From positions 1-7,143 of the forward strand of contig JBKPDW010000335.1 of assembly GCA_046728115.1 (NCBI GenBank): DNA of 7,143 bases, in the 5' to 3' direction. The position numbers and the translations under genes were made by a program. The notes below the pieces were generated by a model. That model ran no database searches, was not told where the DNA came from, and saw only the letters and a program-made list of their open reading frames with translations. The stretch comes from CAVSWN01 sp046728115. Its GTDB lineage: Bacteria > Acidobacteriota > Vicinamibacteria > Vicinamibacterales > CAVVIG01. Shown here in pieces: positions 5,882 to 7,143 of the stretch (position 1 is the first letter of the stretch; the number at the start of each line of letters is the position of its first letter).

Positions 5882-6805
5882 TCAGGCGTCTCCCTCCGCC
5901 GACGGAAACATCCCCGGCACGCTGTCCGTCGCCTGCCCGGTTTCGCGCCAGCGGCGATGCATCCAGAGCCACAAGTCGGGATGCCGGCGGACGTACATTT
6001 CCAACACGTCGGTACACCGCTGCGTGAAGTCGCGCGCGGCGTCGGCGCTTTCTCCGCGCGGCGGTTCGACAGGATGTTCGTAGATCACCCGATACCGGCC
6101 GTCGTCGAGCGGCAACGCGAACACGGGCACGACCGGCGCGCCCGTGCGGAGCGCGAGCGCAGCGACGACTGACGTCGTCGCGGCCGGCCGCTCGAAGAAG
6201 TCGACGTAGATCGCTTCGCGGCCCACGATGTGCTGATCGATCAGGACCGCCACGCCCTGACCGGCCTGCAGCGCGCGCATGACGCGACGGATTGTGCCGC
6301 GGCGATACATCACGGTGTTGCCCGTGCGCTGACGGATGCGCTCGAGCAGATCGTTGAGATACGGATTGTCGAGTGCGCGCGCGAGCAGGCCGATGGGCGC
6401 GATCTGCACGGCGTGGACCATCGCATGCAGCTCCCAGAAGCCGAAATGCCCGGTGACGAACAGGACGCCCTTGCCCTGCGCATACGCGAGCCTCGCGCGA
6501 TCCTCGCCTTCGAATTCGACTCGTTCGAGCATCTGCTCCGGCGACAGCGTGCTGAACGCGAGCAGCTCGAACAGTAGCCGGCCGAAGTGCGCAAACGCCG
6601 CCCGCGCGATGGTGCGTCGCTCCGTCTCCGATCGGCCCGGAAACGCCACCGCCAGGTTCCGGTGGGCAATCCGCCGGTGCGGGCCGTCGAGCGTGTAGAA
6701 CGCCAGACCGAGAACAGTGCCGCTGGCGCGAACGACGCCATCGGGCAGGATTCGCACGAGCCCGATCAGCATCCGCACGAGCGCGTACTCAATCCGGTGT
6801 TTCAT
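5882..6805 (-). CDS. lpxL: Lipid A biosynthesis lauroyl-type acyltransferase (LpxL/HtrB/MsbB family)
   Basis: This inner-membrane enzyme is predicted to transfer a secondary acyl chain from acyl-ACP to Kdo-lipid A or a related precursor. The 307-residue length is normal. The N-terminal stretch YALVRMLIGLVRILPDG and the region to about 36 form the usual hydrophobic membrane anchor. The catalytic HX4E motif is His120-FGFW-Glu125 in VTGHFGFWE. IDQHIVG (189-195), VPVFAL (226-231) and the C-terminal LWLWMHRRWR (278-287) are also family-typical. The ATG at 6805 lies 18 nt after the lpxK stop. The purine-rich heptamers of array E (AGAAGG, AAAAGG, AGAAG) take the place of a ribosome binding site. Which acyl position or chain length it serves (LpxL, LpxM or LpxP) cannot be told from the sequence, so the symbol marks the family only. 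Confidence 0.85.
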   Translation of the reverse strand: MKHRIEYALVRMLIGLVRILPDGVVRASGTVLGLAFYTLDGPHRRIAHRNLAVAFPGRSETERRTIARAAFAHFGRLLFELLAFSTLSPEQMLERVEFEGEDRARLAYAQGKGVLFVTGHFGFWELHAMVHAVQIAPIGLLARALDNPYLNDLLERIRQRTGNTVMYRRGTIRRVMRALQAGQGVAVLIDQHIVGREAIYVDFFERPAATTSVVAALALRTGAPVVPVFALPLDDGRYRVIYEHPVEPPRGESADAARDFTQRCTDVLEMYVRRHPDLWLWMHRRWRETGQATDSVPGMFPSAEGDA

Positions 6806-6813
6806 CGATCGAA

Positions 6814-6862
6814 CTTCTGCCTTTTACCTTCTAACTTCTGACTTCTGACTTCTAACTTTTCC
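6814..6862 (-). repeat. Heptamer array E (CTTCTGA family) at the lpxK-lpxL junction
   Basis: Seven exact-length heptamers run without interruption on the plus strand: CTTCTGC, CTTTTAC, CTTCTAA, CTTCTGA, CTTCTGA, CTTCTAA and CTTTTCC. Read on the coding strand they are NNAGAAG units. The lpxK stop TAA (6826-6824) is in the second unit, and the array encodes the final 12 residues of LpxK (GKVRSQKSEVRR). The same unit CTTCTGA occurs in array A, about 6.7 kb away. Confidence 0.88.
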
Positions 6863-7143
6863 AATTCTCTCCAGAAGCCACGAACGAAACTGATCCGCCG
6901 GCTCTACGGCAAGCGCAAGCGGAACCGAGGCAATCGGCAGATCACCGAGGTCCAACGCCATCAGCCGCACGGCATCCTTCTCGGTTGTCAGTACGATCGC
7001 CGACGCGGCCAATCGCGCGGCGTTGGCAATCCGGCGGACATCGGCCTGGCTGAATCGATGGTGATCGCGAAATGCCATCGTACCCGCAAGCTCCCATCCC
7101 GCCGACATCACATCTGTCGTGAATCGCTCGGGACGCGCGATGC
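6824..7143 (-). CDS. lpxK: Tetraacyldisaccharide 4'-kinase, C-terminal part (N-terminus beyond right edge)
   Basis: LpxK phosphorylates the 4' position of the lipid A disaccharide at the inner membrane, using ATP. Only the last 105 residues are in the window; the frame is open to the right edge and contains no family-like start. The visible sequence IARPERFTTDVMSAGWELAG, then AFRDHHRF, SAIVLTTEKDAVRL and VPLALAVEP, is characteristic of the LpxK C-terminal half. The P-loop region lies outside. The natural domain seems to end near LLERI; the following GKVRSQKSEVRR is encoded wholly by heptamer array E. The lpxL-like gene starts 18 nt downstream, so both probably share a transcript. Confidence 0.9.
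   Translation of the reverse strand, partial: IARPERFTTDVMSAGWELAGTMAFRDHHRFSQADVRRIANAARLAASAIVLTTEKDAVRLMALDLGDLPIASVPLALAVEPADQFRSWLLERIGKVRSQKSEVRR

Noticed and set aside
5763..6017. N-terminal extension of the four-helix-bundle frame through array D into lpxL
   Set aside because: It translates repeat units and the antisense of lpxL; family members start close to the FEDL motif.

Overview
The window carries envelope-biogenesis genes of a Gram-negative bacterium with GC-rich coding DNA. Two parts of lipopolysaccharide synthesis are represented. The inner-core heptose part is waaF, gmhB and an hldA-type kinase; the lipid A part is lpxK and an lpxL-type acyltransferase. A family-2 glycosyltransferase and a glutamine-dependent NAD+ synthetase lie between them. 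The style (GC-rich, heptose genes beside lpxK/lpxL, a free-standing four-helix-bundle gene, heptamer repeats between genes) suggests Acidobacteriota or a similar environmental phylum. That is an impression; no rRNA or marker gene in the window settles it.

Layout. Positions 1-81 hold two direct copies of an 18-bp motif that look like one end of an insertion sequence lying mostly outside the window. A minus-strand operon follows, transcribed leftwards: waaF (2843-1836), gmhB (1839-1219, 4-nt overlap with waaF) and the heptose-7-phosphate kinase (1203-100). Only 24 bp from the waaF start, a plus-strand pair begins: a GT2 glycosyltransferase (2868-3560) and nadE (3557-5200, ATGA overlap). From the right edge leftwards run lpxK (partial), the lpxL-like acyltransferase (6805-5882) and a small four-helix-bundle gene (5762-5313) of the 23S rRNA intervening-sequence protein family. 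The last three converge on nadE.

The unusual content lies between the genes. Five short arrays of roughly 7-bp units (82-113, 1204-1260, 5214-5364, 5787-5880, 6814-6862) occupy every gene boundary except the two 4-nt overlaps and the 24-bp divergent region. The arrays mix heptamers with tetramers that look like the same unit shortened by 3 bp. Four of the seven genes whose 3' ends are visible (kinase, gmhB, four-helix-bundle gene, lpxK) have their stop codon inside an array, so arrays encode short C-terminal tails. The two arrays around the four-helix-bundle gene are in opposite orientation and share perfect inverted matches. The module 5214-5880 is therefore an ORF inside an inverted-repeat stem, which resembles the intervening sequences of bacterial 23S rRNA but sits between protein genes. 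This is the strongest candidate for an undescribed system here.

Functional links. GmhB and the kinase supply intermediates for ADP-heptose, and WaaF adds the second heptose of the inner core. LpxK and the LpxL-like enzyme finish lipid A. The kinase lacks the nucleotidyltransferase half found in bifunctional HldE, so that step must be encoded elsewhere.
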